A DNA stretch of 64,000 bases from Pelomonas cellulosilytica (GTDB lineage Bacteria > Pseudomonadota > Gammaproteobacteria > Burkholderiales > Burkholderiaceae_C). Under the pieces are notes generated by a model that was given only the letters and a program-made list of their open reading frames with translations, was not told where the DNA came from and did not search any database. Of this stretch, positions 1 to 7,973 are shown one piece after another. A program made the translations under genes and the position numbers. Numbering within the stretch: the first letter of the stretch is position 1; every line of letters starts with the position of its first letter. The stretch covers positions 434,001 to 498,000 of the forward strand of contig NZ_JAJTWU010000003.1 in the NCBI RefSeq assembly GCF_021353265.1. The letters run 5' to 3'.

Positions 1-1511
1 TTCGTGAAGATCAGCGCGACGACCGCAGTGGCGAAGACCTCGAAGAAGCCTTCCACCCACAGGTGCACCAGCCACCAGCGCCAGTACTCGATCATCGAGT
101 AGTGCGTGTGCTGGCCCCAGGCGAGCGAGGTCGCGTAGAAACCGCCGATGCAGGTGGCCGACAAGAAGACCATCGCGATCAGGCCGCGCGTCTCCGACGG
201 CTTCTTCAGCGCCGGCCACAGCGCCCGGCCCAGCAGGAAGACCCAGAACAGCAGGCCCACGAACAGCAGGATCTGCCAGAAGCGTCCCATGCTGGTGAAC
301 TCCAGGCCCTGGTTGCCGAACCAGAAGCTGAAGTCCACGCCACGATGCTGCAGCGTGCCCAGCCAGCCGGTGATCGTCGAGCCAAGTACGACGATGATGA
401 GCGCCCAGAACAGGGCGTCCACGCCCAGCTTCTGCAGCTTGGGCTCGCGGCCCGACAACAGTGGCGCGACATAGAGGCCGGTCGCCAGCCAGGCGGTCGC
501 GATCCAGAACACGCCGATCTGCGTGTGCACCGTGCGGCTGATCGTGTAGGGCAGGATCTGTGCGAGCGGAATGCCGAAGAAGGCCTGTCCCTCGACCGCA
601 TAGTGCGCAGTAATGGCACCCATCGCGATCTGCAGCAGCATCAGGCCGATGACGACGAAGAAATACTTGCGCGTCGCCTTCATCGACGGTGTGGCCTTGG
701 CGCCCAGCAGCGGATCGGCGGCGGGCACCGCGGCCTCGTCCTCATGACCATCACCCTTGTGCAGCCAAAGCATCGCGGCGATGCCGGCGAGCAGCAGCAC
801 GATGCTGGCCATCGACCACATCGCGGCCGACGTGCTCATCGTGTTGCCCACCAGTGGCTCATGCGGCCAGTTGCTGGTGTAGGAAAGGCCCGTCTCGCCC
901 GGGCGGTCCGTCGTCGCAGCCCAGGCCGACCAGAAGAAGAACGCGGTCAGCGCCTGGCGGCGTTCGGCGTCCGGCAGCACGCCGGCCGTCATCGCGTACT
1001 GGTCGCGCAGCTGGTCCAGCTTGGGGTCCGAACCGAACAGGCTGTCGTAGTGCGCTGCGACCTCGCGGATGGCCTGCGCGCGAGTGGCGGACACCTTCAC
1101 GACACCGGTGCTGTCGTCATAGCTGTTGCGCCGCATCTCGGTGCGCACGCCCTGCTCCACCGCCGCGGTGTCGGTGTCGGTCAGCACGCGGCCGCCCTGC
1201 GACTGCTCGGCGGCACGCATCCGGCCTAGCGTGACCGCCTCGCGGTGCAGCCAGTCGGCTGACCAGTCAGGCGCCACGTAGGCGCCATGGCCCCAGACGG
1301 TGCCCAGCTGTTGGCCGCCGGCCGACAGCCAGGCCTGCTGGCCGAGCTGGATCTGCTCGGCGGTGAACAACACGTCGCCGTCGGCCGTGACGACCTGCTT
1401 GGGGATCGGCGGCGCCGACAGGTAGATCTGCCATCCGAGGTAGCCCAGGGCTCCGAACGACAGGACGAAGATGAGGCCCAGCCAACGCCAAAGCCTGCTT
1501 GTGGTCTTCAT
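1..1511 (-). CDS. norB: Quinol-dependent nitric oxide reductase, C-terminus missing
   Basis: This membrane enzyme reduces 2 NO to N2O with electrons from quinol. About 503 N-terminal residues are visible and the gene runs off the left edge; the family is usually about 750 residues. After a first membrane helix (about residues 5-25) comes the long periplasmic N-terminal region typical of single-subunit qNOR (for example GHGAYVAPDWSADWLHREA), then the haem-copper oxidase-like helices with RTVHTQIG, whose His fits a low-spin haem ligand. The ATG at 1511 is preceded by AAGGA at good spacing. It lies 33 bases downstream of the DUF2249 gene and is probably co-transcribed from the Dnr/NsrR-type promoter at 1852-1915. 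The family assignment is firm; the symbol norZ is also used for qNOR. Confidence 0.93.
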   Translation of the reverse strand, partial: MKTTSRLWRWLGLIFVLSFGALGYLGWQIYLSAPPIPKQVVTADGDVLFTAEQIQLGQQAWLSAGGQQLGTVWGHGAYVAPDWSADWLHREAVTLGRMRAAEQSQGGRVLTDTDTAAVEQGVRTEMRRNSYDDSTGVVKVSATRAQAIREVAAHYDSLFGSDPKLDQLRDQYAMTAGVLPDAERRQALTAFFFWSAWAATTDRPGETGLSYTSNWPHEPLVGNTMSTSAAMWSMASIVLLLAGIAAMLWLHKGDGHEDEAAVPAADPLLGAKATPSMKATRKYFFVVIGLMLLQIAMGAITAHYAVEGQAFFGIPLAQILPYTISRTVHTQIGVFWIATAWLATGLYVAPLLSGREPKLQKLGVDALFWALIIVVLGSTITGWLGTLQHRGVDFSFWFGNQGLEFTSMGRFWQILLFVGLLFWVFLLGRALWPALKKPSETRGLIAMVFLSATCIGGFYATSLAWGQHTHYSMIEYWRWWLVHLWVEGFFEVFATAVVALIFT

Positions 1512-1544
1512 GATGGTTCCTTGTGAGGGTGCGACACGCCGCGC

Positions 1545-1832
1545 TCAGGCGCCGCCGCAGCTGCCGCAGCAGCCGCTTTGGCCCGGCGCGGTGGCGAGCT
1601 TGGTGATGCGAACGCTCCAGCTGAGCGGGCCGTTCTCGAGCACATCCCACGAGAAGCGGCCGGGCCACAGCACCGCCAACTGCTCGCGCAGCGGACTCGG
1701 ATCGTGGTCGTTGACGAGTTCCAGCGCCTGGCTGGACGCCAGGCGACGGAACGTGCTGAATACGAGCGGATGCCGCTCACGCGGCGCCAGGTCGCGCAGG
1801 TCGAGCGGGTTTTCCACGGACATCGAATTCAT
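1545..1832 (-). CDS. DUF2249 domain protein with Cys-rich tail
   Basis: A 95-residue soluble protein. The stretch LDLRDLAPRERHPLVFSTF, then ALELVNDHDPSPL and GRFSWDVLENGP, is the DUF2249 signature. The tail ends GCCGSCGGA, giving a CC-x2-C cluster that could bind metal or haem; this is inference. DUF2249 genes often accompany denitrification and NO-detoxification genes, and this one is first in the unit that continues into the nitric oxide reductase. AAGGAG precedes the ATG at 1832. The biochemical role is not established; an accessory role in NO reductase maturation or NO sensing is plausible. Confidence 0.85.
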   Translation of the reverse strand: MNSMSVENPLDLRDLAPRERHPLVFSTFRRLASSQALELVNDHDPSPLREQLAVLWPGRFSWDVLENGPLSWSVRITKLATAPGQSGCCGSCGGA

Positions 1833-1851
1833 CGTGGCTCTCCTTGGTTAA

Positions 1852-1872
1852 ACATGCATTTGCGATGCATGT
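1852..1872 (-). promoter_or_regulatory. NsrR-like palindromic operator
   Basis: Perfect inverted repeat ACATGCAT-N5-ATGCATGT upstream of the DUF2249-norB unit. It resembles NsrR operators (ATGCAT half-sites separated by a short AT-rich spacer). It would overlap the transcription start predicted from the Dnr-type box 28 bases further upstream, as expected for an NO-sensitive repressor. Assignment to NsrR is by motif only. Confidence 0.65.
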
Positions 1873-1899
1873 ATTTTGAAAAGCCTGCCGGCGAGTGGG

Positions 1900-1915
1900 T
1901 TTGACCTGGGTCAAA
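1900..1915 (-). promoter_or_regulatory. Dnr/NNR/FNR-type box (TTGAC-N4-GTCAA)
   Basis: TTTGACCTGGGTCAAA contains an exact TTGAC-N4-GTCAA dyad, the CRP/FNR-family site used by Dnr, NNR and FNR. If it sits at -41.5, transcription on the minus strand starts near 1866, with CAAAAT as a possible -10 element at 1878-1873. That fits NO- or anoxia-dependent activation of DUF2249-norB. It is also only about 70 bases upstream of the divergent TIR gene, so an effect on that operon cannot be excluded. Confidence 0.75.
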
Positions 1916-1983
1916 TGCCGTTGCCGCGCAGGGGCCCGCCCCTAAGATGGCCTCTCCCCAGTCAGACCTGATCCGCATTCCCG

Positions 1984-3234
1984 ATGAGGCGCGTGTTCAT
2001 CAGCCATCGCAACGGCCGTGCCGATGAAATCGCGTTCATCCGGCGCCTGCGCGACGGGCTGGCGGACGACGGCTTTGAAACGCTGGTCGACTTCGAGCGG
2101 CTGGCGTCCGGCGCCGCGCTGCGGCAGGACGTCTACACCTGGCTCGGCATCTGTCATGCGGCGGTCGTGCTGCTGTCCCCGGAGGCCCTCGGCGAAGACA
2201 GCGCCTGGGTGCCGACGGAGTCGTCGATCCTGGCCTGGCGCCGCACGCTGGACCCGAAGTTCCTGCTGATCCCGGTGCTGATGCCCGGCGTCGAGCTGGA
2301 TGACCTGCGCGTGCACCTTCGCTTCCGCGACCTGGGCCTGCACGACCTGCTGTGCATCCCTTTCGAGAACGAGGCCAGCACCCTCGGCAAGATTCGCGCG
2401 GCGCTGCAACCCCTGCAACCCATCGCCCGCACACCGATGGAGGAGCTGGCCGAGCAGATCGAGGTGAAGCTGCAAGGCGTCCGCGACGACTTCCTCGACG
2501 AAGTCACGCGTCTGTGCGGCGCTGCGCAGCACGAGCTCCCCGCCGGCATGCTGCGCAACCGCGTCGCAGCCCTGGCGTTGCTGCAGGCGCCGTTGGCCGA
2601 GACGCTGGCCGCCCTCGAGTACCTCGCTCCCCGCCTCGGCGGCGCGCACGACATCGATCACATCCTCGACCTTGTCGCCCCCAGTTGGGTGGACCTGTGC
2701 GCCGCGCGCTGGCTGGCGCAGTGCGCGCTGGCGCCGGCACCGCGGCCGGCCGTCGTCGTCAACGCGCAGACGCAGTTCGGCGCCGAGATGTTCGTGCGCC
2801 GCGCCTGCTGCCGGCCCCCGCGCACGATGTGGCACCTCGTCAAGGTCACCGCGGTATTCGGCGAGAAGGCGTTCGAGGACCTGGCGATGGAGATCCAGGT
2901 GGCGCTCGAGACCGCATTCGCCAGCGCGTTGCAGTACGCCGACTCGCCCGCCCAGCAGCTGTTGCTGGTGCTCGCCAAGCTGCACAAGCTGGGCCGGGCC
3001 ACCGTCGTCATGCTGCGCCTGAATGTCGGGTTCGAGGAGCTGATCCCGCCGCTGCAGGAGCGCTTCCCCTACCTCACTTTCCTGTTCCTGTCGGGCGACG
3101 AACTGCCCTCGCAGGAGTTCCCGACCAGCCTGCTGCGCCTGGTGGAGCCGTCGCTCGCCCCCGGGCAGGAGCTGGACGCGTTGACCACCTACCAGACCGC
3201 TCGCGCCCTGTTGCGCCCCACCAGCCCTCCGTGA
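1984..3234 (+). CDS. TIR-domain protein, first gene of TIR/MoxR/TssBC cassette
   Basis: A 416-residue soluble protein. Residues 1-130 form a TIR domain: beta-A motif RRVFISHRNGRADEIAFIRR, the DFERL loop at 36-40, HAAVVLLSPEAL, then SAW-VPTE with Trp75 and Glu79 spaced like the Trp and catalytic Glu of NAD-cleaving TIRs (SARM1, plant and bacterial TIRs). NADase activity is therefore plausible but unproven. Residues of about 150-416 match no family I recognise; they look mixed helical and strand-rich (for example TVVMLRLNVGFEEL) and may be the sensing or docking part. The stop lies 7 bases before the MoxR gene, so the genes are probably co-transcribed. No strong ribosome-binding site precedes the ATG at 1984. 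The TIR call is firm; the system function is inferred from context. Confidence 0.85.
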   Translation: MRRVFISHRNGRADEIAFIRRLRDGLADDGFETLVDFERLASGAALRQDVYTWLGICHAAVVLLSPEALGEDSAWVPTESSILAWRRTLDPKFLLIPVLMPGVELDDLRVHLRFRDLGLHDLLCIPFENEASTLGKIRAALQPLQPIARTPMEELAEQIEVKLQGVRDDFLDEVTRLCGAAQHELPAGMLRNRVAALALLQAPLAETLAALEYLAPRLGGAHDIDHILDLVAPSWVDLCAARWLAQCALAPAPRPAVVVNAQTQFGAEMFVRRACCRPPRTMWHLVKVTAVFGEKAFEDLAMEIQVALETAFASALQYADSPAQQLLLVLAKLHKLGRATVVMLRLNVGFEELIPPLQERFPYLTFLFLSGDELPSQEFPTSLLRLVEPSLAPGQELDALTTYQTARALLRPTSPP

Positions 3235-3241
3235 GGCCCGC

Positions 3242-4138
3242 ATGACACCTGGCTACACCCCTCTGTTCTCTCCCGCCACGCCCCAGCCTGCACCACAGGA
3301 CGACACCGCCATCGGCGATCGCTCGGCGCTGGGCACCTACGTCTTCAGCGACGAGATCACCCTGGCCGTCAACGTGGCGCTGGCTACGGGCCGCCCGCTG
3401 CTCGTGCGCGGCACCAGTGGCGCCGGCAAGACCTCTCTGGCGCGGGCGCTGGCGCCGCTGCTGGGCTGTGACTTCCGGGAGACCGTCGTCACAGGCCGCA
3501 CCCAGGCGCAGGACCTGCTGTGGACCGTGGACCTGCTGCGCCGGCTGCAGGACGCCCAGCTCAACCAGCTGTCCACCGACTGGAGCCGCTATGTCGTGCC
3601 GGGGCCGCTGTGGTGGGCCTTCGACGCCGCCAGCGCACGCGCGCAGCAAGGCGTCGCCGAGGGCACGGCGCCCGAGACCGGCGCTGGTGAGCCGCGGCGC
3701 AGCCTGCTGCTGATCGACGAGATCGACAAGGCCGACCCCGACGTGCCCAACAGCCTGCTGCGCCCGCTGGGCGACCTGGCCTTCGACGTGACCGAGACCC
3801 GTCAGCGTGTCGAGGCCCGACGGCCGACACCGGTCATCATCATCACGACCAACGAGGAACGCGACCTGCCGCCAGCCTTCCTGCGCCGCTGCGTCGAACT
3901 GACACTGCCGCGCTTCGACCGGGCGCGCCTGCTGGCCATCGGGCGGGCGCACTTCCCGCAGATGGCCCCAGCCTTGGCCGACGCCGCTGCGGAGCTCGCG
4001 CTGGCCGCCGCCGAACAAGGCGACCGGCGCGATGCCAACCCGGCCGAGTACCTTGATCTGCTGCGCGCCTGTCAGGACCTCGCCGTCACGCCCGCGTCGG
4101 CCGAGTTCAGGCAACTGGCCAACGTCGTGCTGGGCTGA
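3242..4138 (+). CDS. MoxR-like AAA+ ATPase of the TIR/TssBC cassette
   Basis: A 298-residue AAA+ ATPase. Walker A GTSGAGKT is at residues 57-64, Walker B LLLIDEID has Asp159-Glu160, sensor-1 is IIITTNEERDLPP and an arginine-finger segment is FLRRC. This is the MoxR/RavA-type arrangement. MoxR ATPases typically pair with vWA-domain partners and remodel them or their clients; here the next gene, 2 bases downstream, begins with a vWA-like region and ends in sheath domains. By analogy with ClpV, the AAA+ protein that disassembles type VI sheaths, this enzyme might load or remodel the TssBC polymer. That role is inference. Spacing on both sides implies one operon. Confidence 0.88.
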   Translation: MTPGYTPLFSPATPQPAPQDDTAIGDRSALGTYVFSDEITLAVNVALATGRPLLVRGTSGAGKTSLARALAPLLGCDFRETVVTGRTQAQDLLWTVDLLRRLQDAQLNQLSTDWSRYVVPGPLWWAFDAASARAQQGVAEGTAPETGAGEPRRSLLLIDEIDKADPDVPNSLLRPLGDLAFDVTETRQRVEARRPTPVIIITTNEERDLPPAFLRRCVELTLPRFDRARLLAIGRAHFPQMAPALADAAAELALAAAEQGDRRDANPAEYLDLLRACQDLAVTPASAEFRQLANVVLG

Positions 4139-4140
4139 CG

Positions 4141-7100
4141 ATGCGCCAGCCACCGCCTTCCCCGCTCGGCGACTGCCTGCGCGCACTGGCCCGCCTGCAG
4201 CCGCAGCAGGACGCCGGTGCGGCGATGGCGCAGCTGCTTGGCCTGGCGCGCAAGACGTCGGTGGAGACGACGAGCGGTGCCCTTCCTTCGCCCCCTGCGG
4301 CCCTCAAAGACGACGAGGACGAACCCGCCGCCCGCCACGCGGGGGAACACCGGCCGCAGGCTGTGTCGACCGACAACCGCCTGCCGCCCGCACGTGATGC
4401 CGAGCTGGCGCACGAGACCGGCGACCATGCGCCGCCGCCGGCGTGGCTGGGCGAGGTCGAGCCGCTGGACATGCCGCTACGCGTGTCCGATCCGTTCAAC
4501 ACGCCGCGCCCGCCGCTCTTCAGCGCCGGACTGCAACGCGCCATCGTCATGCGCCTGGCCGCGACCTGGCAGGCCAGCGGCGAGCTGGACCTGGACGCCG
4601 TCGTGCGCACCATGGCGGCGGGCTGCCCGCTGCGGCGCGTGCCTCGGCGGCTGGTGGCCACGACGCGCAAGGGCGTGAGGCTGCTGGTCGACGAGGGCGA
4701 GTCCATGCAGCCCTTTCAGCCTGACGTGGCGCAGCTCGTGCGCAGCTTCCGGCGCACGGTCGGCCCGTCGCGCCTGCGCATCGAGACGTTCGCCACCGTC
4801 CCGCAGCGCGGCGTGCGCGTAGGGCTGGACTGGGAGAGCTACCGGCCGGGGCGGCTGGGCATGGCGCTGGTGCTCATCACCGACCTGGCGCTGCCACCCC
4901 AGGCGCTCACCGCCGCACCGCCGGCCGATGGCGAATGGCTCAGCTTCCTCACGCGCGAGCGGCGCGCCGGCACGATGCCGATGGTGGTCGTGCCGCGCGA
5001 TGCCGCAGACCTGCCGGCTCAACTGCGCCGCCACGCCCGCCTCATCCCGTGGGACCGCCGCTCCAGTCCGCGGACGCTGGCCTCATCAAGCGTCTCGCCG
5101 CCAGGCGCGATAGCCAGCGACGCGACGGACGAGACCGCACTGCAGCCCGCCACCCCGCTGAATCCGCTGGCCACGCTCGACGCCGACACGCTGCGCCTGG
5201 CTGCCGCCTGTGCGCTGGCAGTGCGCATCGAGCCGCCGCTGTTGCGCGCGCTGCGGCTGGCGCTGGGCGGCAACGTGGGGATCGAGGCCCGGCTGTGGTT
5301 CTGCCCCGCTGTGCGCGACCGCGCGGCCACGGGCCTCGTGTTCGACGACGACTGCCGCGACCTGCTGCTGCGCCGGCTGCGCACCGAGCCGGCCTTGCTG
5401 GAACTAGCCTGGCAAGTGGTTTCGCAGGCCCACACCGCACTGGCACCTGCGCTGCGTGCCGAGGAGGAAGCGGCCTACCGCTGGCTGCGCGGCGAGGAGC
5501 ATGCAGCGCGCGCCATCCTGCGCAGCATGGTCGCCACCCTCGTGAACCCGGCCCGAGGCAGTGCCTGGCGCTGGGCCACGCAAGCCGCCGCGCGCCTGCC
5601 GAGCGCCCTGCGACAGGCCGAGGAGGCGCAGATGTTCACGATGGGCGCGGCGTTGCGAAGCGGCGAAAGGCAGCTGCTGCGCCATGTCGAGGGTCGGGGC
5701 GGCAACTCTTGGCACTGGCTGCGACCCGCCGCCCGCGAGCTGGAGCTGGCCGTCACGCTGCGCGAAGGCATGATCGAGTTCGCGCCCGTCACGGCGCAGG
5801 CCACGTTGAAGATCCGCGTGCCGGATGCGCCGCTCGTGCTCATCGACATCCGCCCCACCGAAGGCGCCCTCGACACCGCACCCGCCCGCATCAACCCGCG
5901 GCAGCGCAGCCTCGTTCCGGTGGAGGGCGACAGCTTCGAGCTGCAGGTGCTGGGCGGCGAGCGCTACCGGTTGATGGAGCGCCGGCAGGCTTCGAGCCAG
6001 AAGTTCGTGCCACGCAACCGGGCGCCTCGCGTGCACGTCGCCTACGACATCGAGCTGTATGGCAAATTCAAGAAGGTGGAACTGCCTTTCGTCGTGGGCG
6101 TGATGGCGGACCTGTCAGGCCGGCCGGAGCAGTCGTTGCCGCCCGTCGAGGATCGGAAGTTCCTCGAGATCGACGTGGAAAACTTCGACCAGCGCATGCA
6201 GGCGTTTGCACCCCGCCTGGCCTTGCAGGTAGAGAACAGGCTGGAGAACGAAGGCATGCTCGCCTTGGAGCTCCACTTCCGCGGTACCCAGGACTTCCTT
6301 CCCGGCGAGGTCGCGCGGCAGGTGGCCCCGTTGGCGCGCTTACTCGAATCGCGCGAGTGCCTGTCGAACCTGTTGACGTACACCGATGGAAAAGCGGGCG
6401 CCGAGATGCTGCTGACCCAGGTGCTGAATGAACCACGCATCCGGCAGCTGCTGACGGCCGACGAAAACGCCCCACTATCCAGCGTCGCGTTCCACGGCAG
6501 CGACCTGGAGTCCCTGCTGCACAAGGCCTTCAGCCCGAAGACGGACGGCGCAAGAGACACGCTGACGCAGGCATTGCGGCTGCTTGCGCTGGAGGCCCAG
6601 CGCACAGCTGACTGGACCACCAGCGACGTCATTGCCAGTGTCGAGCAGACCATCGCGGCGATCGACCTGAAGCTTACCGATCAACTCAACCCCATCCTTC
6701 ACCACCCCGATTTCCTGGCCCTGGAAGGCGCCTGGCGCGGGCTTTTTCACCTCGTCGCCAACACCGAGACCGGCACAGACCTCAAGATCCGGGTGATGAA
6801 CATCAGCAAGGCCGAGCTGGCCCGCTCGCTGCGGCGCTACCGCGGCGCGGACTGGGACCAGAGCCCGCTGTTCAAGAAGGTCTACGAGGAAGAGTTCGGC
6901 CAGTTCGGCGGCGAGCCGTTCGGCTGCCTCGTGGGCGACTATCACTTCGACCACTCGCCGCGCGACGTGGAGCTGCTGGGCGAGCTGGCGCGCATTGCCG
7001 CCGCGGCGCATGCGCCCTTCATCGCCGGCGCGTCGCCCGGCATTGCGCAGATGCAAAGCTGGCGGGAGCTGGCCGTGCGCCGTGACATGACCAAGGCTTT

Positions 7101-7938
7101 CGAAACGCCCGAGTACGCCGCCTGGCGCTCACTGCGCGAGTCGGACGAAGCCCGCTGCGTCGGATTGGCGATGCCGCGCTTTCTTGCCCGCCTGCCTTAT
7201 GGTTCGCGCTCGAACCCGGTCGAGGAATTCAATTTCGAGGAGGACACCGGCGGGCCGGAAGGCGACGGCTACGTCTGGGCCAATAGCGCCTACGCGATGG
7301 CCGCCAACATCACGCGAGCGTTCAAGGACTATGGTTGGTGCGCCCGCATCCGTGGCGTGGAAAGCGGCGGTGCCGTGGCGAACCTGCTGGTACACACCTT
7401 TCCGGCCGATGATGGCGGCGTGGACATGAAGTGCCCGACGGAAGTCGCCATCACGGACCGCCGCGAAGCCGAATTGGCACGGGTGGGCTTCATGCCGCTG
7501 GTCCATCGCAAGAACTCGGATTTCGCCGCCTTCATCGGTGCTCAGTCGCTGCAGACGGCCCGCGTGTACGACAAAGAGGACGCCACGGTCAATGCGGCGC
7601 TCGCCGCGCGGCTGCCCTATCTCTTCGCATGCTGCCGCTTCTTGCATTACGTGAAGTGCCTGGTGCGCGACAAGATCGGCTCTTTCAAGGAACGGCAGGA
7701 GATGGAGTTCTTCGTGAACCGATGGCTGGCAACCTATGTCGACCCCGACCCGTCGGCTTCGTCGGAAACGGTGAGGGCGCAACGGCCCCTGGCCGAGGCG
7801 CGGATCGAGCTGGAGGAGCAGGAAGACAACCCGGGCTACTACAAGGCCCGAATCTACCTTCGCCCTCATTACCAGCTGGAGGGCTTGACGACTGCGCTGT
7901 GCATGGAGAGCTGGCTGCCTGGTCCAGGGGCCGCATGA
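4141..7938 (+). CDS. vWA-like/TssB/TssC fusion protein (contractile sheath fusion)
   Basis: A 1265-residue multidomain protein. Residues of about 1-110 are Pro/Ala-rich and poorly conserved. Residues of about 110-310 resemble the vWA-like N-terminal domain of MoxR-associated (SAV_2336-type) proteins; the expected MIDAS motif DxSxS is degenerate, Asp184-Glu-Gly-Glu-Ser188. Residues 345-610 are mainly helical and unassigned. From about 625 a complete TssB (VipA) domain begins: AYDIELYGKFKKVELPFVVG, then VMADLSG, and it continues to about 780. A near-complete TssC (VipB) domain follows to the C-terminus, with LNPILHHPDFLALEGAWRGL and FKKVYEEEFGQFGGEPFG. In type VI secretion these are two separate genes whose products form the contractile sheath. 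Here they are one polypeptide, and no baseplate, Hcp, VgrG, TssJLM or ClpV gene is in the window. The TssB and TssC assignments are strong; the N-terminal assignment is moderate. Confidence 0.88.
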   Translation: MRQPPPSPLGDCLRALARLQPQQDAGAAMAQLLGLARKTSVETTSGALPSPPAALKDDEDEPAARHAGEHRPQAVSTDNRLPPARDAELAHETGDHAPPPAWLGEVEPLDMPLRVSDPFNTPRPPLFSAGLQRAIVMRLAATWQASGELDLDAVVRTMAAGCPLRRVPRRLVATTRKGVRLLVDEGESMQPFQPDVAQLVRSFRRTVGPSRLRIETFATVPQRGVRVGLDWESYRPGRLGMALVLITDLALPPQALTAAPPADGEWLSFLTRERRAGTMPMVVVPRDAADLPAQLRRHARLIPWDRRSSPRTLASSSVSPPGAIASDATDETALQPATPLNPLATLDADTLRLAAACALAVRIEPPLLRALRLALGGNVGIEARLWFCPAVRDRAATGLVFDDDCRDLLLRRLRTEPALLELAWQVVSQAHTALAPALRAEEEAAYRWLRGEEHAARAILRSMVATLVNPARGSAWRWATQAAARLPSALRQAEEAQMFTMGAALRSGERQLLRHVEGRGGNSWHWLRPAARELELAVTLREGMIEFAPVTAQATLKIRVPDAPLVLIDIRPTEGALDTAPARINPRQRSLVPVEGDSFELQVLGGERYRLMERRQASSQKFVPRNRAPRVHVAYDIELYGKFKKVELPFVVGVMADLSGRPEQSLPPVEDRKFLEIDVENFDQRMQAFAPRLALQVENRLENEGMLALELHFRGTQDFLPGEVARQVAPLARLLESRECLSNLLTYTDGKAGAEMLLTQVLNEPRIRQLLTADENAPLSSVAFHGSDLESLLHKAFSPKTDGARDTLTQALRLLALEAQRTADWTTSDVIASVEQTIAAIDLKLTDQLNPILHHPDFLALEGAWRGLFHLVANTETGTDLKIRVMNISKAELARSLRRYRGADWDQSPLFKKVYEEEFGQFGGEPFGCLVGDYHFDHSPRDVELLGELARIAAAAHAPFIAGASPGIAQMQSWRELAVRRDMTKAFETPEYAAWRSLRESDEARCVGLAMPRFLARLPYGSRSNPVEEFNFEEDTGGPEGDGYVWANSAYAMAANITRAFKDYGWCARIRGVESGGAVANLLVHTFPADDGGVDMKCPTEVAITDRREAELARVGFMPLVHRKNSDFAAFIGAQSLQTARVYDKEDATVNAALAARLPYLFACCRFLHYVKCLVRDKIGSFKERQEMEFFVNRWLATYVDPDPSASSETVRAQRPLAEARIELEEQEDNPGYYKARIYLRPHYQLEGLTTALCMESWLPGPGAA

Positions 7939-7973
7939 GCCACGACAAGACAACCCAAGGAGAGACGCCATGA
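7935..7973 (+). other. Possible 12-codon bridging ORF between fusion gene and next gene
   Basis: An ATG at 7935 overlaps the stop of the TssBC fusion gene (ATGA). It opens a frame of 12 codons (MSHDKTTQGETP) whose TGA overlaps the ATG of the downstream gene, again as ATGA. The AAGGAG for the downstream gene lies inside it. Two back-to-back ATGA junctions could couple translation across the 31-base gap. There is no evidence the peptide itself matters, and chance is possible. Confidence 0.3.
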
